Of a stretch of DNA of 64,000 nucleotides, positions 15,907 through 23,957 are shown piece after piece. The notes under the pieces are model-generated. The model was given only the letters and a program-made list of their open reading frames with translations. It was not told the DNA's origin and did not search any database. How positions within the stretch are numbered: the first letter of the stretch is position 1; every line of letters starts with the position of its first letter. Both the position numbers and the translations under genes were made by a program. This stretch comes from Pseudoduganella armeniaca (GTDB lineage: Bacteria; Pseudomonadota; Gammaproteobacteria; Burkholderiales; Burkholderiaceae_D). The DNA lies in the NCBI RefSeq assembly GCF_003028855.1, contig NZ_CP028324.1, positions 806,001 through 870,000 of the forward strand. Reading direction: 5' to 3'.

Positions 15907-17196
15907 ATGGAAACAACTACTAGCACGGCCGCGCTGGCGCCGGACGCGGTCGCGCATGACGGTCGCGGCAACACGGCGCCGCTGATCATCGTTACGATTC
16001 TGTTCTTCATGTGGGGGCTGTTGACGTCGCTGAACGACGTTTTGATCCCGCACCTGAAGGCGATTTACACACTGAGCTACGTCCAGGCGATGCTGGTGCA
16101 GTTCTGCTTCTTCGGCGCCTACCTGATCGTCTCGCTGCCGGCGGGGATGCTGATCCGCCGCATCGGCTACCAGCGCGGCGCCGTCGCCGGCCTGGTCGTC
16201 GCGGCGGCCGGCTGCGCGCTGTTCTATCCGGCCGCAAACGGCGGCTATGGCCTGTTCCTGTTCGCCTTTTTCGTGCTGGCGGGCGGTATTACCGTCTTGC
16301 AGGTCGCGGCGAACCCCTATGTGACGGTGCTGGGCGATCCGCGCACGGCATCGAGCCGCCTGACCTTGACGCAGGCCTTCAATTCGCTGGGCACCACGGT
16401 GGCGCCGGCACTGGGCGGGATGCTGATCCTGTCCGGCAGCGTGCTGGGTGCGCAGGAGCTGGCGCGCCTGCCGGCCGTCGAGCAGGTCGCCTATCGCGCG
16501 CAGCAGGCCGCCGCCGTGCAGGGCCCCTACCTGGTTCTGGCCGCGGCGTTGCTGCTGCTGGCCGTGCTGTTCGCACTGGCCCGCCTGCCCAAGCTGGTCG
16601 ACGCCGCAGGGGACGCACCGGCCGGGCGCTTCGCCGACCTGTTCGTGCACAAGCACCTGGTGCTGGGCACCATCGGCATCTTCCTGTACGTCGGCGGCGA
16701 GGTATCGATCGGCAGCTTCCTGATCAACTACATCGGCGAGCCGCACATCGCCGGCCTGGCGCCAGCCGACGCGGCGCATTACGTCAGCCTGTACTGGGGC
16801 GGCGCGATGGTGGGCCGCTTCATCGGCTTCGCCGTCATGCGCACGGTCAGCCCGGGCAAGGCGCTGGCGTTCAACGCCACCTGCAGCATGCTGCTGATCC
16901 TGGTCGCGATCTTCGGCAGCGGCTCGGTCGCGATGTGGGCCATCCTGGCCGTGGGACTGTGCAACTCGATCATGTTCCCGACCATCTTCAGCATGGCGCT
17001 GCATGGCCTGGGCCGCCAGACCGGCCAGGCTTCCGGCCTGCTGTGCATGGCGATCGTGGGCGGCGCGCTGGTGCCGTTCGCGCAGGGCGCGCTGGCGGAC
17101 GCCAGCGGCATCCAGGTGTCGTTCTTCGTGCCACTGGCCTGTTACGCGTTCATCCTGTACTTCGGTGCGCGCTACGTGAACCTGCACCGCCAGTAA
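15907..17196 (+). CDS. FucP-family sugar/H+ symporter (glucose/galactose type)
   Basis: Inner-membrane MFS transporter of 429 residues with about 12 hydrophobic segments. The phrases FFMWGLLTSLNDVLIPHLK near the N-terminus, and QVAANPYVTVLG with LTLTQAFNSLGTT in the middle, mark the FucP/GluP family. It starts 12 bases after the GH3 stop (ACAGGAGAGCTTC before the ATG). The context suggests import of glucose or a short glucoside released by the GH3 and GH5 enzymes. The gene ends 9 bases before a 53-base hairpin repeat. Confidence 0.9.
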   Translation: METTTSTAALAPDAVAHDGRGNTAPLIIVTILFFMWGLLTSLNDVLIPHLKAIYTLSYVQAMLVQFCFFGAYLIVSLPAGMLIRRIGYQRGAVAGLVVAAAGCALFYPAANGGYGLFLFAFFVLAGGITVLQVAANPYVTVLGDPRTASSRLTLTQAFNSLGTTVAPALGGMLILSGSVLGAQELARLPAVEQVAYRAQQAAAVQGPYLVLAAALLLLAVLFALARLPKLVDAAGDAPAGRFADLFVHKHLVLGTIGIFLYVGGEVSIGSFLINYIGEPHIAGLAPADAAHYVSLYWGGAMVGRFIGFAVMRTVSPGKALAFNATCSMLLILVAIFGSGSVAMWAILAVGLCNSIMFPTIFSMALHGLGRQTGQASGLLCMAIVGGALVPFAQGALADASGIQVSFFVPLACYAFILYFGARYVNLHRQ

Positions 17197-17205
17197 GGTA
17201 ACGCC

Positions 17206-17258
17206 GGGGACAGGCACCAGTTTGCGGGTCATCGACCCGCTAACTGGTGCCTGTCCCC
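17206..17258. repeat. 53-base hairpin repeat, copy A
   Basis: Arms of 25 bases (17206-17230 and 17234-17258) around the loop ATC. The outer part is GGGGACAGGCACC and its complement; the inner stem contains GTTTGCGGGTC. One base pair is mismatched (CTAAC instead of CAAAC in the right arm). It begins 9 bases after the permease stop codon, with flanks ACGCC on the left and TCGGGT on the right, shared with copy D. It could act as a transcript-end hairpin or be a mobile REP-like element. Confidence 0.9.
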
Positions 17259-17344
17259 TCGGGTCCTCGTCTGCCATGTAGTCATCCCGCAGCAAATTCA
17301 TGCTAATGTCGCTCCCGTTCGGTTACGAAAGGGCAGCGGTGAGT

Positions 17345-18244
17345 ATGACGGCAAGGACGGGCGAGGCGGCAGCCTTCGACCTGATTGGCATCGGCGAGTG
17401 CATGGTCGAGTTCCACGCGACCGCGCCACTCGCGCAGGCCACCCAATTCCACAAATCTTACGGTGGCGATGTGCTGAACGCACTGGTCGCCGCGGCTCGC
17501 CAGGGCAGCCGCACGGCGTTCATCAGCCGCGTCGGCGACGATCCGTTCGGTCCCGGCCTGCAGGCCGCCTGGCGCGCCGAGGGCATCGACACCAGCCACG
17601 CGCCGCTGGTCCCGGGCGAAAACGGCGTGTATTTCATCTCCGTCGATGCGGCCGGCGAGCGCTCGTTCACCTACCGCCGTGCCGGCAGTGCCGCATCGGC
17701 CATGAACGGCGACGTTGACGAAGCCTTCATCGCGTCGGCCCGCTGCCTGCTGCTGTCCGGGATCACGCAAGCCATTTCGCCGGGCGCCCGCGCTGCCACG
17801 CTGGCCGCCGCGCGCGTCGCGCGCGCGCACGGCGTCACGGTCGCCTACGATCCGAATTACCGTCCACGCCTGTGGACGGATGCGGCAACGGCGCGCGCCG
17901 CCTGCATCGAACTGCTGCCGTATGTCGACATCCTGCTCCCCAGCCTGCCGACCGACGCCGACATCCTGCCCGGCCCCGCGCTGACGCTGGCGCCGCATGT
18001 GGCGGTGAAGCTGGGCGAAGCAGGCAGCGAAGTCTGGCTCGATGGCGCACGCACCGTCGTGCCGGCCGTGCCGGCGCAGGTGGTCGATACGACCGGTGCC
18101 GGCGACTGCTGGAACGGCACCTACCTGGCGCTGCTGCTGCAGGGCGCCGATGCGGCGCAGGCCGCCGCGCAAGCCAATGCCGCCGCCGCCGCCAAGCTGG
18201 CGCATCGCGGCGCCGTCCCGCCACGGACCGGAGGTGCACGATGA
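17345..18244 (+). CDS. PfkB-family sugar kinase
   Basis: Ribokinase-fold carbohydrate kinase of about 299 residues. FDLIGIGECMVEFH at the N-terminus resembles 2-keto-3-deoxygluconate kinases and fructokinases. YGGDVLNALVAAARQG is the sugar-binding glycine segment, and VDTTGAGDCWNGTY carries the catalytic Asp and anion hole. The start is uncertain: a GTG at 17339 lies 5 bases after AAAGGG and an ATG at 17345 lies 11 bases after it; more upstream ATGs lack a ribosome site. Its last four bases overlap the phospholipase gene (ATGA). The substrate is not determined; in this locus it may act on the sugar brought in by the FucP-type permease. Confidence 0.82.
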   Translation: MTARTGEAAAFDLIGIGECMVEFHATAPLAQATQFHKSYGGDVLNALVAAARQGSRTAFISRVGDDPFGPGLQAAWRAEGIDTSHAPLVPGENGVYFISVDAAGERSFTYRRAGSAASAMNGDVDEAFIASARCLLLSGITQAISPGARAATLAAARVARAHGVTVAYDPNYRPRLWTDAATARAACIELLPYVDILLPSLPTDADILPGPALTLAPHVAVKLGEAGSEVWLDGARTVVPAVPAQVVDTTGAGDCWNGTYLALLLQGADAAQAAAQANAAAAAKLAHRGAVPPRTGGAR

Positions 18245-20265
18245 GCGCGAATTCCCGCCGCCGTTTCCTGGGCGGCACGGCTGCCGCCGGCATCCTGAGC
18301 GCGATGCCGCCGCTGCTGCGCGAAGCGCTGGCCGTCCCGGCGCGCAAGGGCACCGGCACCATCGGCGATGTGCGCCACATCGTCATCCTGATGCAGGAAA
18401 ACCGCTCGTTCGACCATTATTTCGGCACCCTGGCCGGCGTACGGGGCTTCGGCGACCGCCTGACGATTCCGCTGCCGGAGGGCCGCACCGTCTGGCAGCA
18501 GCACAACGGCCACCGCATCGTCATGCCGTACCGCCTCGACCAGACGGTCGGCAACGCGCAGCCGCGCATGGACCTGCCGCACACCTGGCCCGATGCGCAG
18601 GCGGCGTGGGACGAAGGGCGCATGGCCTCGTGGCCACGCTCGAAGACGGATGCGTCGATGGCCTACTACACGCGCGCCGAGCTGCCGATCCAGTTCGCGC
18701 TGGCCGAGGCGTTTACCCTGTGCGATGCCTACCACTGCTCGCTGCAGGGTGGTACCAATCCAAACCGGCTGTTCATGCTGACCGGGACAAACAATCCGAC
18801 CGGCGTCGGCGGCGGTCCGCTGATCGACAACCGCATGGAAGGCCTGGGCCCGCCCGAGCAGGGCTTCAACTGGACGACGTATGCCGAGCGGCTGGAGGCG
18901 GCCGGCGTCAGCTGGAAGGTCTACCAGGACATGGACGACAACTTCGGCTGCAACCTGCTGCAGGTGTTCCGGCGCTATCGCGAAGCCTTTGCCACGCGGC
19001 CCAATCCGCTGGCGGACAAGGCGCTCAGCACGACCCTGTGGAACGCCACGCTGGACGGGCTGCGCGACGACGTGGTGGCGGGCAAGCTGCCGCAGGTCAG
19101 CTGGGTCATTCCGCCGCAGTTGTACAGTGAACACCCCAGCCCGTCCACGCCGGTGCAGGGCGGCGCCTACACGCTGCAGGTGCTGGAGGCGCTGCTGGCC
19201 GACCCGGACGTGTGGGCCGGCACGGTGCTGCTGCAGATGTACGACGAGAACGACGCCTTCTTCGACCACGTGCCACCGCCGGCCGCACCGGCCTGGCAGC
19301 CGGACGGCAGCCGCGCCGGCAAGTCGACGGTGGACTTCAGCGCCGAGTGCCACACGGACAGCCGGCTGTACGGCCTGGGGCCGCGCGTGCCGATGCTGGT
19401 CATGTCGCCATGGAGCAAAGGCGGTTGGGTCAACTCGCAGGTGTTCGACCACACATCGATCCTGCGCTTCCTGGAGCGCCGCTTCGGTATCGCCGAGCCG
19501 AACATCGCGCCGTGGCGCCGCACCGTGTGCGGCGACCTGACCAGCTGCTTCGACTTTGCCGCGCCGGACGCGCGCAAGCCCACGGTGCCAGTACACGGCA
19601 TCGCCTGGGCCGACGAGGTGCGGGCGCGCCAGCGTGCCACGCCGCCCATCGAGGTGCCGCCAGAGGGTAGCCAGACGGTGCCGCGCCAGGAGGGCGGCAC
19701 GCGGCCGTCGCGCGGCCTGCCATATCGGCTGGAAGTCACGGCACAGGTCGACGCGACCGGCGTCACGCTCTCCTTCGACAACAACGGCGGCGTGGGCGCC
19801 GTGCTGCACGTGTACGACCGCCGCCGGCTGGAACTGGGGCCGCGCCGCTACACGCTGGAGGCGGACCGGGGCCTGAGCGACCGCTGGACGGTGGCGCCGG
19901 CCGACGGCCTGTACGACCTGTGGGTGCTTGGACCGAACGGATTTCACCGCCACGTCAGCGGGCGTGCCGGTTACGCCGCCCTGAACGTGAGCGCTGCGCA
20001 GGACCGCGACCGCCTGGTGCTGACCTTGCACAACCCCGCCACGGTGGAGAAGCAGGTAACGGTGACGCCGCTGGCCTATGCCGCCAGCGTGCCGGCCACG
20101 CACCGGATTCCTCCGGACGGCGTGCTGCGCCTGCCCGTAAAGGGGCCGTGGTACGACATCGGCGTGAGGGAAGGAGAGTCGGCCTGGCGCTTCGCCGGAC
20201 GCATCGAGACGGGAGCGGACAGCGTCAGCGATCCGGCGTTCGGGTTGGCGCCGGCGGTTTGGTAA
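18241..20265 (+). CDS. Tat-exported phosphocholine-specific phospholipase C
   Basis: Cleaves phosphatidylcholine-type lipids to diacylglycerol and phosphocholine outside the cytoplasm. The 674-residue product begins MSANSRRRFLGGTAAAG, a twin-arginine signal. The catalytic domain shows the acid-phosphatase-superfamily phrase VILMQENRSFDHYFGTL at about residues 48-64. NPNRLFMLTG and YDENDAFFDHV also match non-hemolytic PLCs (PlcN-like). Two small beta-rich C-terminal domains follow from about residue 490. It overlaps the sugar kinase by four bases, so it is co-transcribed with the glucoside genes, which is not an obvious partnership. It ends 6 bases before hairpin repeat B. Confidence 0.92.
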   Translation: MSANSRRRFLGGTAAAGILSAMPPLLREALAVPARKGTGTIGDVRHIVILMQENRSFDHYFGTLAGVRGFGDRLTIPLPEGRTVWQQHNGHRIVMPYRLDQTVGNAQPRMDLPHTWPDAQAAWDEGRMASWPRSKTDASMAYYTRAELPIQFALAEAFTLCDAYHCSLQGGTNPNRLFMLTGTNNPTGVGGGPLIDNRMEGLGPPEQGFNWTTYAERLEAAGVSWKVYQDMDDNFGCNLLQVFRRYREAFATRPNPLADKALSTTLWNATLDGLRDDVVAGKLPQVSWVIPPQLYSEHPSPSTPVQGGAYTLQVLEALLADPDVWAGTVLLQMYDENDAFFDHVPPPAAPAWQPDGSRAGKSTVDFSAECHTDSRLYGLGPRVPMLVMSPWSKGGWVNSQVFDHTSILRFLERRFGIAEPNIAPWRRTVCGDLTSCFDFAAPDARKPTVPVHGIAWADEVRARQRATPPIEVPPEGSQTVPRQEGGTRPSRGLPYRLEVTAQVDATGVTLSFDNNGGVGAVLHVYDRRRLELGPRRYTLEADRGLSDRWTVAPADGLYDLWVLGPNGFHRHVSGRAGYAALNVSAAQDRDRLVLTLHNPATVEKQVTVTPLAYAASVPATHRIPPDGVLRLPVKGPWYDIGVREGESAWRFAGRIETGADSVSDPAFGLAPAVW

Positions 20266-20271
20266 ACCTCA

Positions 20272-20324
20272 GGGGACAGGCTCCTATCTCGGGGTCTCCG
20301 ACCCCGAGATAGGAGCCTGTCCCC
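20272..20324. repeat. 53-base hairpin repeat, copy B
   Basis: Perfect 25-base arms (20272-20296 and 20300-20324) around the loop TCC. The outer part is GGGGACAGGCTCC, one base different from the other copies, and the partner arm carries the matching change. The inner stem is TATCTCGGGGTC. It begins 6 bases after the phospholipase stop and is followed by GGTGTTTT, a flank shared with copy C. It lies between two convergent transcripts. Confidence 0.92.
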
Positions 20325-20338
20325 GGTGTTTTGGCGGA

Positions 20339-20755
20339 TCAGCCGCCTAACACCGTCACGACCACCTTGCGCCGCTGCGGCGCCGTACGGTGCTCCCACA
20401 GGAAGATACCCTGCCAGGTACCCAGCAGCAGCCGACCGCCGCCGACCGGCACCGTCAGGCCGGTATCGGTCAGCACGCTGCGCGCATGCGCGGCCATGTC
20501 GTCCGGCCCCTCGGTATCGTGGCGGTAGGCCGGATCGCCATCCGGCGCCAGCCGGGCCGCGATGGTTTCCAGGTCGCGCCGCACGTCCGGATCGGCGTTT
20601 TCCGTGATCGTCAGCGAGCAGCTGGTGTGCTGCACGAACACGTGTGCCAGGCCGCACTGCACGCCCGACTGCGCCACCGCCTGCGCCACCGCGTCCGTGA
20701 TGTTGCGGGTGCCGCGGCCGGCATTGGAAAACTCGAAGATGGTCTGGTACGCCAT
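20339..20755 (-). CDS. yjbQ: YjbQ/UPF0047 family protein
   Basis: Small 138-residue enzyme of the YjbQ family; E. coli YjbQ shows weak thiamine-phosphate synthase activity, and the true role is not settled. Typical motifs are VFVQHTSCSLTITENADPDV with its metal-site His, the HDTEGPDDMAAHAR segment, and LGTWQGIFLWEHR near the C-terminus. The ATG at 20755 (MAYQTIFEF) is preferred over a GTG two codons earlier. It is the last gene of the minus-strand unit amgK-murU-pepP-ubiH-yjbQ, 11 bases after ubiH. Confidence 0.9.
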   Translation of the reverse strand: MAYQTIFEFSNAGRGTRNITDAVAQAVAQSGVQCGLAHVFVQHTSCSLTITENADPDVRRDLETIAARLAPDGDPAYRHDTEGPDDMAAHARSVLTDTGLTVPVGGGRLLLGTWQGIFLWEHRTAPQRRKVVVTVLGG

Positions 20756-20766
20756 GCGCACTTGCC

Positions 20767-21894
20767 CTATCTGCGGCCGTACATCATCAATTCCGCCAGC
20801 AGGCTGCGCGCCGGCGTAAACACGTCGATGGCGGCCAGCGAGACGCCCAGCAGCGCCTGCACCGGCGAATCGTTGGCGAACACGCGGGCCATCGTGTCGG
20901 TCAGGCGCACCGTCAGGTCACGGTCCTGGCGGCGCAGGTCCGCGTATTGGGCCAGCATCTCTGGCGTGGCCCCTTGTGCCAGCAGGCGCGCCAGCACGGC
21001 GGCGTCGCGCAGGCCCAGGTTCAGGCCCTGGCCCGCCACCGGATGCAGGGTCTGCGCGGCGTTGCCGATGGCGGCCGTGCGGGCGCTGCCGGCCATGCCG
21101 GCGTTCAGTCCCAGCGGGAAGGCCAGGCGGCGCGTGGCGCTGGTGAAGCGGCCCAAGCGCTCGCCGAACGTATCGCCCAGCTTCCTCAGGAAGGCATCGT
21201 CGCCCATGGCCAGCAGTGTTTGCGCAGTGTCGGGCCGTACGCACCACACCAGCGAGTAGCCGTCGTCCTGTGGCAGCAGCGCCAGCGGGCCTTCGCCGGT
21301 AAAGCGTTCGTAGGCGCGCTGCGCCAGCGGGGCGCTGGTTGTGACCTGGGCGATGATGGCGGTCTGGCCGTAGTCGCGCTTTTTCGCCTTGTCGTCCTGC
21401 TCGCCGAACAGGCCGCCCTCGGCTTGCACGACGATGGCGGCATGGACGCTGCCGCCATCGGCCAGCGCCAGGCGCACGTGATCCGCCGCTTCCTCGATGG
21501 CGGCGACGCGGGCCGGGCGCAGCGAGCGCACACCGAGCCGCTCGCATACGCCGCCCAATACCGTGACGATGTCGCCATATCGCGTCACGTAGCCCAGCGC
21601 CGGCACGTGGTGTTCCGTGCGCGTGATCATGCTGCGGCCGAACTGGCCCTTGCGCGATACGTGGATTTCGTGAATTTCGGTGCTTGGCACCGGCCAGGCG
21701 CCGATCTGCTCGAGGATCTGGCGGCTGCCCCAGGACAGGGCCAAGGTGCGCGGGTCGGTGCTGGCCACGTCGAGCGGCTTGGCATCGACCAGCACGATGC
21801 GGGTTGGCGCCACGCCGCGCCGCACCAGCAGCGCGGCCAGCGCCATGCCGGCCGGGCCGGCGCCGCAGATGGCGATATCGTAGTCCGTACTCAT
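20767..21894 (-). CDS. ubiH: UbiH/COQ6-family FAD monooxygenase (ubiquinone biosynthesis)
   Basis: Flavin hydroxylase of 375 residues acting on the ring of ubiquinone precursors. FAD-binding motifs are the N-terminal GAGPAGMALA and the C-terminal GQGLNLGLRDAAVLARLL. DPRTLALSWGSRQIL is the family-specific segment after the first strand. Proteobacteria have several paralogues (UbiH, UbiI, UbiF), and the sequence alone does not decide which ring position is hydroxylated; ubiH is the best guess because it directly follows pepP, the pepP-ubiH order known in E. coli. It overlaps the pepP stop by four bases. Confidence 0.85.
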   Translation of the reverse strand: MSTDYDIAICGAGPAGMALAALLVRRGVAPTRIVLVDAKPLDVASTDPRTLALSWGSRQILEQIGAWPVPSTEIHEIHVSRKGQFGRSMITRTEHHVPALGYVTRYGDIVTVLGGVCERLGVRSLRPARVAAIEEAADHVRLALADGGSVHAAIVVQAEGGLFGEQDDKAKKRDYGQTAIIAQVTTSAPLAQRAYERFTGEGPLALLPQDDGYSLVWCVRPDTAQTLLAMGDDAFLRKLGDTFGERLGRFTSATRRLAFPLGLNAGMAGSARTAAIGNAAQTLHPVAGQGLNLGLRDAAVLARLLAQGATPEMLAQYADLRRQDRDLTVRLTDTMARVFANDSPVQALLGVSLAAIDVFTPARSLLAELMMYGRR

Positions 21895-23246
21895 GCCGCA
21901 CCCTTCATCAGTGCTTCAATCTCGGCCACCGTCTTCGGTGCGGAACCGGTCAGCAGCGCGTGACCACCGGGGGCGACGATCACGTCGTCCTCGATACGAA
22001 TGCCGATGTTCCAGAACTGTTCCGGTACGCCTTCGGCGGGGCGCACGTAGATGCCCGGCTCGATCGTCAGCACCATGCCCTCGCACAGCGGGCGCGATGG
22101 CTTTTCGTGGCCCGGCGCTTCGCTACCGGTGGGCAAGCGGTAGGCGCCGGCGTCATGCACGTCCATGCCGAGCCAGTGGCTGGTGCCGTGCATGTAGAAC
22201 GGCAGATAGGCCTTGTTGGCGACGACGTCGTCGACGCCGCCATGCTGGTCGCGGTTCAGCAGCCCGACGTCGAGCATGCCCTGTGCCAGCACGCGCACGG
22301 CCGCCTCGTGCACCGAGTGGAAGGTGCGGCCCGGCTGGACGGCGTCGAATGCAGCCTGCTGCGCGGCCAGCACCAGCTCGTACAGCGTGCGCTGCGGCGC
22401 GCTGAAGCGGCCGTTGACGGGGAAGGTGCGGGTGATGTCGGAGGCGTAGCCATCCAGTTCGCAGCCCGCATCGATCAGCACCAGTTCACCGTCGCCGATC
22501 CGGCGGTCGTTGCTGTTGTAGTGCAGGATGCAGCTGTTGGCGCCCGATGCCACGATCGGCGTGTAGGCCGGGAACTGGGCGCCGTTGCGGCGAAATTCGT
22601 ACAGCAGCTCCGCTTCCAGTTCATATTCGAATACGCCGGGACGCGCCGCGCGCATCGCGCGCACGTGGGCGGCGCCGGAGATCTCGCCGGCGCGCAGCAT
22701 GATGGCTTGTTCAAAGGCGTCCTTGACGACGCGCATTTCGTCCAGCAGCGGGTTGACGTCGCGCAGCGCCGGTGGGGCCTGGATGCCGCTGCGGCCCTGG
22801 CGCCGTACGCTGTCGAGCCAGCGGCGCAATTGCGCGTCGAGCCGCTCGTCGCGTGCCAGCTTGCAGTAGATCGCCGGCACGTCGGCCAGCAAGGTCGCCA
22901 TCTGAGCGTCGAGTGCATCCACGGGAAAGGCGGCATCGAAGCCGAATGCCTCACGGGCCGCCGCCGGTCCATAACGCAGGCCATCCCAGATCTCGCGCTC
23001 GGGATTTTTCTCGCGGCAGAACAGGATGGCCTGCGCCGCCCGCGCGCCCCGCGCCGCAACCAGGACCAGCACCGCCTCCGGTTCGGTAAAACCGGTCAGG
23101 TAATAAAAAGCGCTGTCGTGGCGGTAGGGGTAGTCGCTGTCGGCATTGCGCGCGACCTCGGGGCTGGTGGCCAGCACCGCCACGCTGCCCGGCTCCAGCT
23201 GGGCCAGCAGGCGGGCGCGCCGTGCGGCATACGGGGCGACGTTCAT
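21891..23246 (-). CDS. pepP: Xaa-Pro aminopeptidase (PepP)
   Basis: Di-metal aminopeptidase removing an N-terminal residue before proline, 451 residues. The aminopeptidase P N-domain (about 1-150) is followed by the pita-bread domain. Metal ligands are visible in LIDAGCELDGYASDITRTFP, HGTSHWLGMDVHD, LTIEPGIYV and GIRIEDDV, and none is missing. It overlaps murU upstream (ATGA, 23243-23246) and ubiH downstream (21891-21894), so three genes are translationally coupled. Confidence 0.95.
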   Translation of the reverse strand: MNVAPYAARRARLLAQLEPGSVAVLATSPEVARNADSDYPYRHDSAFYYLTGFTEPEAVLVLVAARGARAAQAILFCREKNPEREIWDGLRYGPAAAREAFGFDAAFPVDALDAQMATLLADVPAIYCKLARDERLDAQLRRWLDSVRRQGRSGIQAPPALRDVNPLLDEMRVVKDAFEQAIMLRAGEISGAAHVRAMRAARPGVFEYELEAELLYEFRRNGAQFPAYTPIVASGANSCILHYNSNDRRIGDGELVLIDAGCELDGYASDITRTFPVNGRFSAPQRTLYELVLAAQQAAFDAVQPGRTFHSVHEAAVRVLAQGMLDVGLLNRDQHGGVDDVVANKAYLPFYMHGTSHWLGMDVHDAGAYRLPTGSEAPGHEKPSRPLCEGMVLTIEPGIYVRPAEGVPEQFWNIGIRIEDDVIVAPGGHALLTGSAPKTVAEIEALMKGAA

Positions 23247-23947
23247 GGCCGTTTGCCGTTGAGCTGCTCGAGCTGCTGGGGCGTGCCGATATTGTCCCAG
23301 TCGCCTTCGTAGAGTTCACCGCCGACGAGGCCGCGCTCGGCGTACTCGCGCAGCAGCTTGCCCAGGCCCGCATGCTGGCCCGGCGCGATCCCGTCGAACA
23401 TCGACATGCGGTAGACGCCCAGGTTGGCGAAGGTGTACGTCGGCGTGCCGGTGTTCGATACCGTGTACAGGTTCAGCGCGAAGTCGCCCTTCGGATGGAA
23501 CGACGGATTTTTCACGAGCCAGATCCAGGCGATGTCGCGTTTATCGTCAGGGTAGGCATTGCCCCACATGTCCTTGTCATGCAGGACGTCCTTGGCTTGG
23601 GCGAAGTCGAAGTGGGGGCAGTAGATGTCGCCCGAGACGGCGAAGAACGGCTCCTCGCCCAGCAGGTGGCGGGCGTTGGCGATGCCGCCGGCCGTCTCCA
23701 GCGCTTCCTTCTCGGCCGAGTAGCGGATCGAAGCGCCGAAGCGGCTGCCGTCGCCCAGGTGCGCCTCGATCATGTGGCCCAGGTGGGCGTGGTTGATGAC
23801 GATTTCCGGCATGCCGGCGCGCACCAGGTTCAGTACGTGCCATTCGATCAGCGGGCGGCCGCGTACCTTCAAGAGCGGCTTGGGGCAGGTGTCGGTCAGG
23901 GGGCGCATCCGCTCGCCGCGGCCGGCGGCGAAGATCATGGCTTTCAT
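23243..23947 (-). CDS. murU: MurNAc-1-phosphate uridylyltransferase
   Basis: Converts MurNAc-1-phosphate to UDP-MurNAc in the peptidoglycan recycling route that bypasses de novo synthesis. The 234-residue nucleotidyltransferase begins MKAMIFAAGRGERMRPLT followed by CPKPLLKVRGRPLI, the nucleotide-binding signature. Downstream come ETAGGI and VSGDIYCP, the latter holding the metal-binding Asp. The ATG at 23947 lies directly before this strand; the frame is open 39 bases further upstream, into amgK. It is paired with amgK as in Pseudomonas and other bacteria with this pathway. Confidence 0.88.
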   Translation of the reverse strand: MKAMIFAAGRGERMRPLTDTCPKPLLKVRGRPLIEWHVLNLVRAGMPEIVINHAHLGHMIEAHLGDGSRFGASIRYSAEKEALETAGGIANARHLLGEEPFFAVSGDIYCPHFDFAQAKDVLHDKDMWGNAYPDDKRDIAWIWLVKNPSFHPKGDFALNLYTVSNTGTPTYTFANLGVYRMSMFDGIAPGQHAGLGKLLREYAERGLVGGELYEGDWDNIGTPQQLEQLNGKRP

Positions 23948-23957
23948 CGATGCGTCC

